A stretch of 64,000 nucleotides of DNA from Paenibacillus sp. PAMC 26794. Its GTDB lineage: Bacteria; Bacillota; Bacilli; Paenibacillales; Paenibacillaceae. Positions within the stretch are counted from its first letter, which is position 1; every line of letters starts with the position of its first letter. The notes under the pieces were generated by a model. It did not search any database, was not told the DNA's origin, and worked only from the letters and a program-made list of their open reading frames with translations. The stretch lies in the NCBI RefSeq assembly GCF_000316035.1, contig NZ_ANHX01000016.1:56147-120146 (forward strand), in the 5' to 3' direction. Shown one piece after another: positions 35,332 through 44,500 of this stretch. Both the position numbers and the translations under genes were made by a program.

Positions 35332-38300
35332 TTACAGAAGAGTCATAATAAGAACATTTACCGAATGAGCGGGCAAACATACTATCGCTGATTCACCATT
35401 CAGCTTTATCTCCTGTTCTTGGGGAACTACTTTCTCATCATTCTTCTGATTCACATTCGGAACATGTACCAAATGATCTTCTCCAGTAAGCGTGATCAGT
35501 TTGGCTGAAGCATCAACCTTCAGATCCTGAAGGCAAATCCGGGTTGATTTATCTACACCATCTGCATTGACCAGTTTCACATACACATGACGTTCATCTT
35601 TCGTAACAGAGTGGAATACTTCCCGGTTGTAAGCTTCCAGCTTGTAATCCAGAACCTTGCTGGTATTACATCCGTCTGTATAGGAACAAATCAGATTTTT
35701 TCCTGTATCCCCACCATAGTTAACGGTGATCGTATAATTGGTCCCATTCTCGAGTGGTTCATAGTTGGCCGCTCTCAGGTTACCTGCTGCCGAACTGGAT
35801 GAATAGTCGCCCAATGTGTAACCCTCAATCCCTTGTTTATATACCTTTACTCCTGTGGCTTTTCCCCCGTAACTGATAGCGTACTCAATGACATCCTTGT
35901 TCTCGGGCGAGATATCCGTCAGTCCCACGCCGATGTAAAAACCATCCTCACCTGAAATTCTTTCAGCCTCAACGTGAACTTTGTAGTTGGTCCATTCGTC
36001 ATTCAGCAGGTACAATCCATTCAAGCCACTTGATTGTGCCTTCAAAATGAGCCCTTTCCCTGCGGTTAACGCATATCCTTCCGATCCGGGAATCTGTCTC
36101 CATGCCTCACTAGGCTCTGTACGTTCCCTGAAATCTTCATCTAGCAGTATGGTGCCATCCACATTGGACGTCACCGTAACTCGTTTCACTACGATATCTG
36201 CATGACCTGTTGCAATCTCGATGCCACCACGCGGAATCAGATTCAGCGGTTTGCCTTTGCTATAGGTGGAGAATGAAGTCTCAAGCACCTGATCCCCTAC
36301 ATATTTTGCAAAAAGCTTCTGTACATAATAATTCGGTGTATACCATACCGTTTCATCATCAAACCAGATGCAGTCTGGCGTCCAGCGGTAAGTACCGTCC
36401 GTTAGTACTTTGTTGAACAATGGCGCATAGGCAGCCAAACGAACAACGTCTGCATTATTTTCAAATCCAGTCATGATCGCAGCTTCTGCGACCGCACCTG
36501 CCAGCGTGTTTTTGTCCGTGGAAGCATATTCTCCTACAAATACTTTGGATGTTTCTTTCCAATCGATACTTCCATCTTCATGATACGCCCGTTCATAGTA
36601 GTTGTACCGATCCCCGTTATTCAGCAAATATTCATTGGATCGGTAGTAGTGCTCATCTGCAATGGTGTCCATGTAATTGTCCTGATTCTCATACCAAGTT
36701 ACGGTCTCTTCAATTACCTCTGTGCCATCTGCAAAAGCAACTTGAGCTGATCCGGTGAGGTTCCCACTAAGGAATTTCCATCCTTCCTGGTACGCATCAT
36801 CATCTGCCTGAGCACCAACCGTCGAGATCATGTGCAGCTCATGATCAGGATAGTTCCGTTTCATGTAGTCATCTATCGAACGTTTGAATACTTCGAAGTT
36901 GGCAAAAAATTCAGTGCCCCAGTTCTCATTGCCTACGCCCAGATAACGAAGATCAAACGGTTCAGGATGTCCCATCTGGCTTCGTACCGCGGCCCATTCG
37001 TTGTGTTCAAAGTCTGTACTGAGCGCAAAGTCAATCAGATCTGTGAAGTTGCGGATATAATAATCTCGCAGAGCGCCACCAGCAGGGTGAGCATAATCCG
37101 AGCGTGCCTGACACAACACACCGCAAGCCATGACTGGAACTGGAGCGGCATTCAGATCTTCCGCCAGTTGGAAGTACTCCATATAACCGAGGCCCATCGT
37201 CATCATGTAACCCCAGACATTATAATTCTCTTTGCGGAGCTCAACCGGACCCACAGAATCCTTCCAGTCATATACGTTGTCCCAGATAAAAGATCCCTCT
37301 GAGATACATCCTCCCGGAAAACGCAAGAACTTCGGATGCAGATCTGCGAGTGCCTGGATTAGATCTTTTCTCAATCGATAGTTCGGGTTACCTGTGTAGT
37401 TGGCATGTGCTGTAGCTGATATTCCCTCTTCTGTCAGATCAGCGCCCCATACATTCTGAGGTACTAAGGATACCATATCGATGGAGATGTCACCTGCAAA
37501 CGTAAGTGCCAGTTGACCAAGTACAGTCTCCGTTCCGGTCAGAGATAAGTCGTATTTCTTCCATGTGTTCCCGCCTTCAACATGCAGCGTTACCGAATCA
37601 CTGATGGAAGTGTCACTTCCATCCTGCAATTGAACAGTGATCGTTCCTGCCAATTCTGCTTTTGCCCATACGGTAAAGTCATATGATTCACCCTGCTTGA
37701 TGGACATGGCACAATGCTGGTTGGAGTCTGAGAATCCACGATTCCGAATCGTTGCCCCATCCTGAACCGTTACATAATATGCATTTACTTCAGGGTCTTC
37801 CACGTTAAAGTGAACGTTTAGTCCATCCGTATGCTTTACAAGCATCTTCTCCGTATCGCCAGACCAGGCAAACAAAGGTTCACGATCTCTACCTGTCGAA
37901 CAACCACATTCTCCAGAGTCATGCGAGTACGTATCAAATGTAAAAGATTCAAATGATCGATTCTGAACAAGCTCTGCATAGATTCCGCCATCTGCCGCGT
38001 TGTTAATATCCTCGTAAAAAAGCCCATACATGACTTCACTGATGTCAGCCACCTTCTGATCACCATGGATGGTGACGGTATAAGGAGCGACATGTGCTGG
38101 CACAACAGACACGTCAAAGCTTTGGCTCAGCTTACGATCACCTCTGTTCAAAAGCGCACGGAGCGTAACCTCCTGTGCCAATGTGATTGCCTGAACCTCT
38201 CCGTTCTCAGACAGAACTTCTGGAGCACTGGAACTCCATTCAACAGACACTTTACCACCCAGCAAGTCTGCAGGTAATGATACATCCTTGGTGATGATTC

Positions 38301-39069
38301 GGTTGGGGAAGGACAGGTACTTGTCCGCCGCAAGCTTCACAATCGCTTCATCTGTCAGTGACTCACACATCACTTCAATGACTTCATCCATGGTGAGCGC
38401 TGCCCCATAGATCCGAAAGTCGGATAACGAACCTGCAAAATCTACATCCGCTGCATACTGGGAACGTGCAATATAATTCTGGCTATAATTCTCAGAATCG
38501 GTGAACGTATCAAACCATTCGCGCAATTTGGCATAATTGCCGCTCGACGTCTGACTGATCGAACCGTCTGCGGCCCTCTCCCCGTTCACATATACAATCG
38601 GACCCGCACTGCTCAACGTTCCCCCTTGGCTGCCTGCCACGGAGAGTGCAATATGCAGCCATTCTCCACTTGCAACTCCTCGACTTGGGTGGACAACCAG
38701 ATTATCGCCGGCATATAACGTACCCAGAAGCTGACGTGTCAGAAATAAATACGGTCCCTTCTCCCCTTTGCCAAAGTCAAAAATGCGTTCCCACACATTA
38801 GATCCCTTGCCCAGAAACACCCAAGTGGCAATCGTAACTCCCGTGTTATCGCTTACATCCCGAAGCAGATTCGAGGGTAATTGCAGATAAGAAATTCCAT
38901 TCGCTCCCCCGTTGAAAGTCACCGCCGATCTTCCTTTCAACTCGGATATCACAGGTAGAATCTCACCTTTGGCTATTCCATCATGTCCCTTACCGGAGCT
39001 GTCTTTCCCGATCTGAACGGTATCTTCGAACGTGTATTGTGCGATTAATTGATCTTGATATGTGCTCAT
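35332..39069 (-). CDS. GH51-type alpha-L-arabinofuranosidase with LamG and Ig-like modules, no signal peptide
   Basis: A 1245-residue protein. Order: LamG/concanavalin-like module (about 1-225, with FNGGANGISYLQLPS and WERIFDFGKG), an atrophied bacterial Ig-like domain (about 235-330), the GH51-type catalytic part (from ISEVMYGLFYEDINNAADGG), and a C-terminal arabinofuranosidase beta domain with an inserted LamG/DUF1080-like module around 1000-1150. Predicted acid/base is Glu715 (GVGNENWG) and nucleophile Glu847 (VGEYAS). AGGAGG precedes ATG 39069, and the N-terminus (MSTYQDQLIAQYTFED) is no signal peptide. It is divergent from the secreted GH43. It should release arabinose from arabinan or arabinoxylan fragments, apparently inside the cell. 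Confidence 0.9.
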   Translation of the reverse strand: MSTYQDQLIAQYTFEDTVQIGKDSSGKGHDGIAKGEILPVISELKGRSAVTFNGGANGISYLQLPSNLLRDVSDNTGVTIATWVFLGKGSNVWERIFDFGKGEKGPYLFLTRQLLGTLYAGDNLVVHPSRGVASGEWLHIALSVAGSQGGTLSSAGPIVYVNGERAADGSISQTSSGNYAKLREWFDTFTDSENYSQNYIARSQYAADVDFAGSLSDFRIYGAALTMDEVIEVMCESLTDEAIVKLAADKYLSFPNRIITKDVSLPADLLGGKVSVEWSSSAPEVLSENGEVQAITLAQEVTLRALLNRGDRKLSQSFDVSVVPAHVAPYTVTIHGDQKVADISEVMYGLFYEDINNAADGGIYAELVQNRSFESFTFDTYSHDSGECGCSTGRDREPLFAWSGDTEKMLVKHTDGLNVHFNVEDPEVNAYYVTVQDGATIRNRGFSDSNQHCAMSIKQGESYDFTVWAKAELAGTITVQLQDGSDTSISDSVTLHVEGGNTWKKYDLSLTGTETVLGQLALTFAGDISIDMVSLVPQNVWGADLTEEGISATAHANYTGNPNYRLRKDLIQALADLHPKFLRFPGGCISEGSFIWDNVYDWKDSVGPVELRKENYNVWGYMMTMGLGYMEYFQLAEDLNAAPVPVMACGVLCQARSDYAHPAGGALRDYYIRNFTDLIDFALSTDFEHNEWAAVRSQMGHPEPFDLRYLGVGNENWGTEFFANFEVFKRSIDDYMKRNYPDHELHMISTVGAQADDDAYQEGWKFLSGNLTGSAQVAFADGTEVIEETVTWYENQDNYMDTIADEHYYRSNEYLLNNGDRYNYYERAYHEDGSIDWKETSKVFVGEYASTDKNTLAGAVAEAAIMTGFENNADVVRLAAYAPLFNKVLTDGTYRWTPDCIWFDDETVWYTPNYYVQKLFAKYVGDQVLETSFSTYSKGKPLNLIPRGGIEIATGHADIVVKRVTVTSNVDGTILLDEDFRERTEPSEAWRQIPGSEGYALTAGKGLILKAQSSGLNGLYLLNDEWTNYKVHVEAERISGEDGFYIGVGLTDISPENKDVIEYAISYGGKATGVKVYKQGIEGYTLGDYSSSSAAGNLRAANYEPLENGTNYTITVNYGGDTGKNLICSYTDGCNTSKVLDYKLEAYNREVFHSVTKDERHVYVKLVNADGVDKSTRICLQDLKVDASAKLITLTGEDHLVHVPNVNQKNDEKVVPQEQEIKLNGESAIVCLPAHSVNVLIMTLL

Positions 39070-39454
39070 GTTCTTACCTCCTATGTAGTTGGGAATTGTC
39101 GGTTCACGCTTTTGATTCGTATTAATATAAAATGATTGATAAATAGTTAAACAAATTTCTTAAACGTAATAATATCGCATCATCGATCCCCATTTCAATC
39201 CTAAATTTGAGAAAGACAACTGTTTTATTTGAATGTAATGAGCCTTATCAGTTCTTCCCGTCTCTCTTTATTTATTCATTTTAGTCTTATAAACATTACA
39301 TTTATGGTTTACAAACATATAAATCAATTGATAGTATAACAAATGAAAGCGCTTGATATAATGAAATACTCAAAGGAGGTCTGCCGAACCTTTTATCGTG
39401 TGCTGCCAAGTATCGGTTAATTTTTCATTCCGGGGAATAGGAAAGGGGAAACGT
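39070..39454. other. Divergent promoter region between GH51 and GH43 genes
   Basis: A 385-bp AT-rich region without a gene. It holds the GH43 promoter/cre-like site (separate entry) and an isolated AAAGGAGG at about 39372 that is not followed by a well-placed start codon for the GH43 frame (the nearest, GTG 39398, is over 18 bases away). No second operator shared with the GH51 side was recognised. Confidence 0.55.
39344..39362 (+). promoter_or_regulatory. GH43 promoter overlapped by a cre-like site
   Basis: TGAAAGCGCTTGAT (39344-39357) has the palindromic core AAGCGCTT and matches the cre consensus at 11 of 14 positions. It runs directly into a perfect TATAAT -10 box (39357-39362), about 93 bases before the start codon. 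The -35 box is weak, so an activator may be needed. Confidence 0.5.
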
Positions 39455-41872
39455 ATGAAACGTTATTGGGTTCGCGTACTTAACATTTCTGTGCTAAGCA
39501 CCACTTTACTTACTGCAACAACTTTGGCACCGGTCTCGGTGTTCGCAAATGGTTCAGGGGCAACCGTGGGTAACTCGCAGACTTCCACCACACCTCTCGC
39601 AAATCCTGCTCCAACATTTAAAAATGTTTCCGTTCATGATCCTTCTGTCATTAAGGTGGATGATACGTTTTATATTTTTGGTTCACACCTGCAAGTAGCC
39701 AAGTCTAAAGACTTTTTGAACTGGGATCTGGTAGCCTCCGGCGTTACAGATAACAATCCTGTTGTCCCCAATGTAACCAAGGAATTCGCTGAAGCGTTGG
39801 AGTGGGCGCAGACGGATACGTTATGGGCAGCAGATGTCATTCAATTGGCGGACGGCAAATTTTATATGTACTACAATGCTTGTAAAGGGGACTCTCCCCG
39901 ATCAGCGCTCGGCATTGCTGTCGCAGACAATATCGAAGGGCCTTATAAGGATCAAGGCATTCTGTTGAAATCCGGCATGTGGGATCAGATCAGTGAGGAT
40001 GGTACCATTTACGATGCAACGATTCATCCCAATGTGGTCGATCCGGATGTCTTTTATGATAAAAACGGCAAGTTATGGATGGTGTATGGCTCGTATTCTG
40101 GAGGGATTTTCATTCTGGAGATGGATGCGACGACAGGTAAACCTCTGCCGAATCAAGGTTATGGTAAGAAACTGACCGGAGGCAACCATAGTCGTATTGA
40201 AGCCCCATACATACTCTACAGTCCCGAAACCGATTATTATTATCTGTACCTGTCTTACGGTGGACTAGGTGCTGATGGAGGATATAACATTCGTGTTGCT
40301 CGCTCCCAAACACCGGATGGGCCTTTTCTCGATGCGGAAGGAAACGATATGATCAACGTTAAAGCGGATAAGGATAAACCATTGTTTGATGATCGTTCTA
40401 TTGAGCCTTTTGGAGTCAAATTAATGGGGAACTTCCTGTTCGAGAGACAGATCGGTGATCCGGGCACAGGCCTAGGTAGCGGCTATGTATCGCCAGGACA
40501 TAACTCTGCTTATGTTGATCCGGAGACTGGCAAACAATTTCTCATCTTCCATACTCGCTTTCCAGGGCGTGGCGAAGAACATGAAGTTCGCGTACATGAG
40601 ATGCATATGAATGCAGATGGTTGGCCCGTTGTTTCTCCATATCGCTATGCGGCTTTGGGAGAAGATACAACGGAACTGACAACTCAGGAGATCGCCGGTC
40701 AGTACCACTGGGTGAATCATGGTAAGGACATCACGGCGGACATCAAGCCATCCCAGACCGTTCAGTTCACGGCAGATGGGCAGATTCATGGTGCCGTGAC
40801 AGGAACATGGAGTCTTGGTGCAGACAACAAGGTTCAGATCACTTCGAATAACGTTGTGTACAAAGGCGTTTTCACACATGAATGGAATTCGGAATCTCAA
40901 AGTACCGTTCTGACCTTTAGCGCCCTCTCCTCCTCCGGGATTGCCATCTGGGGAAGTCAAGGTGTTGAACGGAGTGATCAAGACATTGTAGATGCAGTGA
41001 AGAAGGATCTGAACATTAGCAATACGGATCATGTGTTCTTCAACCTGTCTCTGCCTACCAAAGGAACAAGTGATGCAGACATTACGTGGAAAAGCTCCAA
41101 TGCTTCGGCTCTATCCGCTACAGGTGTAGTGCAGCGACCACGCGCTGGTAAGGGCGATGCCAAAGTGAAATTAACCGCCATGATTCGTAAAGGAACTGCG
41201 GTAAGCCCCAAAACATTTAACGTTATCATTCCACAGCAAGCGGTAAGCCCATTGCTCGGGGAGTATACTTTTGAACACAAGAAACTTGGCAAAGTCGCAC
41301 AGGATTACAGCAAAAACGAATATCACGGACAAGCCTTTAACGTGGTCAGTTCTGCTGCAAGTGGCAAAAATCAGGCTGCCACATTTAACGGAACCGACAG
41401 TTACATTCAGTTACCTGGACTCGTTACAGATACAACGGATTTCACGTTTAGCGCCTGGGTCAATTGGGACGGTGGCGGGTCCTGGCAGCGTATTTTCGAC
41501 TTTGGAAATGGTTTGACAAGGCATATGTTCCTCACGCCCTCCCAGCATAATGGGGCATTGCAATTCACCATTCATAATGAGGGACGGGATCAGAGCCTCA
41601 TTGCCGCAGATCCACTGCCTTCCAAAGAGTGGGTTCATGTCGCTGTAACCCTTCAGGGTGATGTGGGTACTCTATATGTGAATGGTACATCGGTTGCGAG
41701 TAGCTCTGTGATCACCTTTAACCCGAACGATCTGCAGGTAACCGAAGCTTATGTGGGCAAGAGTCGTTATACGTCTGATCCGTTCTACAAAGGCAGCCTG
41801 GATAATGTAAAAGTATATGATAAAGCTTTAACAGCCAAGGAAATCCAGCGTCAGGCCAAAGAAAAGCCATAA
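39455..41872 (+). CDS. Secreted GH43 arabinan endo-1,5-alpha-L-arabinosidase with LamG module
   Basis: An 805-residue exported hydrolase. ATG 39455 follows GAAAGGGGA; residues 1-31 form a signal peptide ending VSVFA. The GH43 five-bladed propeller starts at NVSVHDPSVIKVDDTFYIF with Asp62 as catalytic base; a later DPDVFYDKNGKLWMVYGSY holds the second Asp and SRIEAPYI the catalytic Glu. An extra beta domain (AGQYHWVNHGKDIT), an Ig-like domain (ITWKSSNASALSATG) and a C-terminal LamG module (WQRIFDFGNG) follow. It cuts arabinan outside the cell, and the divergent GH51 enzyme could process the products. No surface anchor is seen. Confidence 0.93.
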   Translation: MKRYWVRVLNISVLSTTLLTATTLAPVSVFANGSGATVGNSQTSTTPLANPAPTFKNVSVHDPSVIKVDDTFYIFGSHLQVAKSKDFLNWDLVASGVTDNNPVVPNVTKEFAEALEWAQTDTLWAADVIQLADGKFYMYYNACKGDSPRSALGIAVADNIEGPYKDQGILLKSGMWDQISEDGTIYDATIHPNVVDPDVFYDKNGKLWMVYGSYSGGIFILEMDATTGKPLPNQGYGKKLTGGNHSRIEAPYILYSPETDYYYLYLSYGGLGADGGYNIRVARSQTPDGPFLDAEGNDMINVKADKDKPLFDDRSIEPFGVKLMGNFLFERQIGDPGTGLGSGYVSPGHNSAYVDPETGKQFLIFHTRFPGRGEEHEVRVHEMHMNADGWPVVSPYRYAALGEDTTELTTQEIAGQYHWVNHGKDITADIKPSQTVQFTADGQIHGAVTGTWSLGADNKVQITSNNVVYKGVFTHEWNSESQSTVLTFSALSSSGIAIWGSQGVERSDQDIVDAVKKDLNISNTDHVFFNLSLPTKGTSDADITWKSSNASALSATGVVQRPRAGKGDAKVKLTAMIRKGTAVSPKTFNVIIPQQAVSPLLGEYTFEHKKLGKVAQDYSKNEYHGQAFNVVSSAASGKNQAATFNGTDSYIQLPGLVTDTTDFTFSAWVNWDGGGSWQRIFDFGNGLTRHMFLTPSQHNGALQFTIHNEGRDQSLIAADPLPSKEWVHVAVTLQGDVGTLYVNGTSVASSSVITFNPNDLQVTEAYVGKSRYTSDPFYKGSLDNVKVYDKALTAKEIQRQAKEKP

Positions 41873-41916
41873 GTTAGTGTCCTATCATAGGCGTTGGACT
41901 CCATAGTCACATATCA

Positions 41917-42002
41917 ATAAAGCAGCCAATGTTTTGAACTGAACCCTTTGTTCGACACGACTAACAAGGGAGTTGCAGTTCGTTACATCAGGCTGCTTTA
42001 TT
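41917..42002. terminator. Long hairpin between GH43 and the XRE gene
   Basis: AATAAAGCAGCC (41917-41928) pairs perfectly with GGCTGCTTTATT (41991-42002). Inside, AACTG/CAGTT and CCCTTTGTT/AACAAGGG also pair, so the 86 bases can fold into one long interrupted hairpin. It sits between convergent genes and probably terminates both, though its size also fits a small palindromic repeat. Confidence 0.6.
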
Positions 42003-42003
42003 G

Positions 42004-42558
42004 TCACTTCGAATAATGAATAACCATGCTTAACTTGATAGCCGATGCTCCGGGATTAATATAGGCATGGGGCTTGTCTGCTCGGAAACGGATCGACTCC
42101 CCTTGGTTCACTGTATATTCTTCCGTCCCTACCCGAATCGTAACTTCCCCTTCAAAGACTGTAATAAATTCTTCCGTACCTTCGATGTGTGGTTCAGCAC
42201 TTAAAGAAGAATCCACCTCCATCTCCATCATGTACATTTCAAAGCGGCGTCCTTCTTCAAAAGGAAAATGCGGATATATTCGAATCCTGCCCTCGTCTTC
42301 CATCAATACTTGAATATCATCCCCCGTTACAACGGTCGTATCTGACTTCGGCTCGTGGATCAAAGCAGTAAAGGAGGTTTTCAGGCCATTAGCAATCTTC
42401 CATACGGTTGCAATGGATGGATTGGATTCACCACGTTCAATCTGACCAAGCATGGTCTTGCTAATACCAGACATTTCGGCGACCTTGTCCAGACTAAGCT
42501 TTCTTTGTTCCCTAAGCTGTTTCAGGTTCTGAGCAAGAATACTATTAATGTTTTTCAA
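42004..42558 (-). CDS. XRE-family regulator with cupin sensor domain
   Basis: A 184-residue regulator: an N-terminal lambda-repressor-like helix-turn-helix (about 7-65, LSLDKVAEMSGISKTMLGQIERGESNPSI) and a C-terminal cupin (about 110-180, with EPHIEGTEEFITVFEGEV). The start is TTG 42558 after GAGGAGG. Such proteins often control the divergent transporter gene; here that is the LysE-type exporter 130 bases away. The ligand is unknown, possibly an amino acid or other small metabolite. Confidence 0.92.
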   Translation of the reverse strand: MKNINSILAQNLKQLREQRKLSLDKVAEMSGISKTMLGQIERGESNPSIATVWKIANGLKTSFTALIHEPKSDTTVVTGDDIQVLMEDEGRIRIYPHFPFEEGRRFEMYMMEMEVDSSLSAEPHIEGTEEFITVFEGEVTIRVGTEEYTVNQGESIRFRADKPHAYINPGASAIKLSMVIHYSK

Positions 42559-42601
42559 AAATCCATCCTCCTCATTTTAGAATTATGTTGTGCTATATAA
42601 C

Positions 42602-42614
42602 GTACATATTGTAC
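42602..42614. promoter_or_regulatory. Candidate operator between the XRE and LysE genes
   Basis: GTACATATTGTAC has perfect 5-bp arms around a 3-base centre and lies in the divergent intergenic region, 44 bases from the XRE start. It could be the XRE operator. Based on symmetry and position only. Confidence 0.4.
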
Positions 42615-42688
42615 AATAATAAAGACCGTACGCTATAAAGCACATTTCAGGTCATTATATCACACAACTAAGAAGACGTGGAGGAACC

Positions 42689-43270
42689 ATGAACATTATA
42701 CCTTTAGTGACATATGCAATCATCGCTTCATTTACACCCGGACCCAACAACATCATTTCCATGACGCATGCAAGGAATCAGGGGTTCCGCAAGACCCTTC
42801 CGTTTATTAGTGGAGTTGCAGCCGGCTGCCTGCTAATTATGTTTCTGTCCAGTTATTTCAACCTTATTCTTCATCAATATATTCCAAGGATAACACCCGT
42901 CTTAAACGTGTTAGGATGTATGTACATGCTCTATCTGGCGCTCAAAATAATGCGAAGTAAACCTGCAGATTCGCAAGAAAACAAGGTCAATCATTATTCA
43001 TTTCTATTTGGATTCACCCTGCAATTCATCAATCCCAAAGTCATTCTGTATGGGCTTACTGCCATATCTGTTTTTGTTCTGCCTCTTGGGCAGTCCCATG
43101 TTCAGTTAATCGTTTTTTCCTTACTGCTCACATTCATCGGCATTAGTGCCAATATGACCTGGGCGTTTGGTGGCATGTTATTCCAGAGCTTTTTATTAAG
43201 ATACGAGCGTCCTGTTAATATCGTCATGGGTATGTTGTTAATTTACAGTGCACTATCGATCCTGATATAA
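42689..43270 (+). CDS. LysE/RhtB-family amino acid exporter
   Basis: A 193-residue membrane protein with about six hydrophobic segments. The N-terminal family signature reads FTPGPNNIISMTHARNQGFRKTLPFISGVAAG. GTGGAGG precedes ATG 42689. It is divergent from an XRE-cupin regulator, a common arrangement for substrate-induced export. The substrate is probably an amino acid or analogue, not determinable here. Confidence 0.92.
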   Translation: MNIIPLVTYAIIASFTPGPNNIISMTHARNQGFRKTLPFISGVAAGCLLIMFLSSYFNLILHQYIPRITPVLNVLGCMYMLYLALKIMRSKPADSQENKVNHYSFLFGFTLQFINPKVILYGLTAISVFVLPLGQSHVQLIVFSLLLTFIGISANMTWAFGGMLFQSFLLRYERPVNIVMGMLLIYSALSILI

Positions 43271-43278
43271 AATCTAAT

Positions 43279-43320
43279 AGAAAAAGCGTCCACTCATTCG
43301 ATGAGCTGAACGCTTTTATT
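43279..43320. terminator. Bidirectional terminator between LysE and MBL genes
   Basis: AAAAGCGT (43281-43288) pairs with ACGCTTTT (43309-43316), with inner CTCAT/ATGAG pairing and flanking A and T tracts. It lies between convergent genes. Confidence 0.8.
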
Positions 43321-43322
43321 TT

Positions 43323-44300
43323 TTATCCCAATTCCGGTCTCCACCATGGATGTGTAGGGTAATCCTCCGTATGAAGCACAACCTTCTCGCCGATTTTGGG
43401 AGTTGCAATCTTAACTTTCAAAGCATGTGCAGCCTTCGTGATTCGTTCAACCGGTTCATTCCAGGCATGATAGGCCAGCGTAAATGCGGCCCAATGAATC
43501 GGGATAAGCAACTTACCCCCTACATCCAAATGCGCTTGCACCGTCTCTTCCGGCATCATGTGAATGTTGGACCACCGCTCGTCATATTGCCCACATTCCA
43601 TCAAGGTGAGGTCAAATGGACCGTATTTACTGCCAATTTCCTTGAAATGAGGACCGTATCCGCTGTCACCACTAAAGAACACCTTTGTATGTTGTCCAGC
43701 GATAACCCACGAACACCATAAGGTAGAATTACGGTCGAATAATCCTCTGCCCGAGAAATGTCTTGCTGGCGTGCAAGCCAATGTTAAACCTTTGAACGAT
43801 AACTCATCCCACCAGTTATGCTCGGTAATCTGTTCCGAAGGCACACCCAGTTGAATCAGTCGACGACGTACCCCAAGCGGTACGATAAATCGCTTTGTTT
43901 TATCCTTTAATCTGCGAATGGAGTCATAATCCAGATGATCATAATGGTCATGCGATATAATGATTGCATCCAGCGTTGGGAAATCCTCCGGTTGAATCGG
44001 TAGATTGGTGCTGTAACGTTTGGTACCTACCCAGGATACGGGTGATGGACGATTGCCCAGCATCGGATCAAAGAGCAACCTGTGCCCTTCAATTTCGAGT
44101 AAAAAAGCCGAATGTCCGAACCATGTAACCTGTGGATTATCGGATGCACTGAAGGTTTCAGCAGGTTCACATATCTCCATGGGCATCGTGCCAGATGGCC
44201 TCCGCTCTACATTGCCACGCAGGGAATCTCTCAATATACTGATCAGGGACTTAAAGTTCATGCCTGCTGATGTCGGGATCTGATTTTCGTATTTTGTCAT
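43323..44300 (-). CDS. MBL-fold metallo-hydrolase (NAPE-PLD/UlaG-like)
   Basis: A 325-residue metallo-beta-lactamase-fold protein. The metal site motif is SHDHYDHLD (H-x-D... type H-x-H-x-D-H variant), preceded by WFGHSAFLLEIEGHRLLFDPMLG. Later metal-ligand stretches include CTPARHFSGRG and FFSGDSGYG, and IPIHWAAFTLAYHAW near the end. The layout matches the NAPE-hydrolysing phospholipase D-like group. No signal peptide. Single gene. The substrate is unknown; a phospholipid or lactone are family possibilities. Confidence 0.88.
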   Translation of the reverse strand: MTKYENQIPTSAGMNFKSLISILRDSLRGNVERRPSGTMPMEICEPAETFSASDNPQVTWFGHSAFLLEIEGHRLLFDPMLGNRPSPVSWVGTKRYSTNLPIQPEDFPTLDAIIISHDHYDHLDYDSIRRLKDKTKRFIVPLGVRRRLIQLGVPSEQITEHNWWDELSFKGLTLACTPARHFSGRGLFDRNSTLWCSWVIAGQHTKVFFSGDSGYGPHFKEIGSKYGPFDLTLMECGQYDERWSNIHMMPEETVQAHLDVGGKLLIPIHWAAFTLAYHAWNEPVERITKAAHALKVKIATPKIGEKVVLHTEDYPTHPWWRPELG

Positions 44301-44500
44301 TATACATACCTTCTGTTCTATATAATCAATCTGTAACTCAACATCTGGATGAAATATATTTATATCGTAGCTATATATTAATTCATTGGCCTTTGATATT
44401 CAATTTTCGGTTAATTAAGATAGAATTAAGACTCTGTTTTCTCTCCTATAAGATTGGGCATATATGATATAGAAAATACATGGAGAGTATGTGATAGAAC

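Noticed and set aside
40472..41032. 186-codon minus-strand frame
   Set aside because: Antisense to the GH43 gene.
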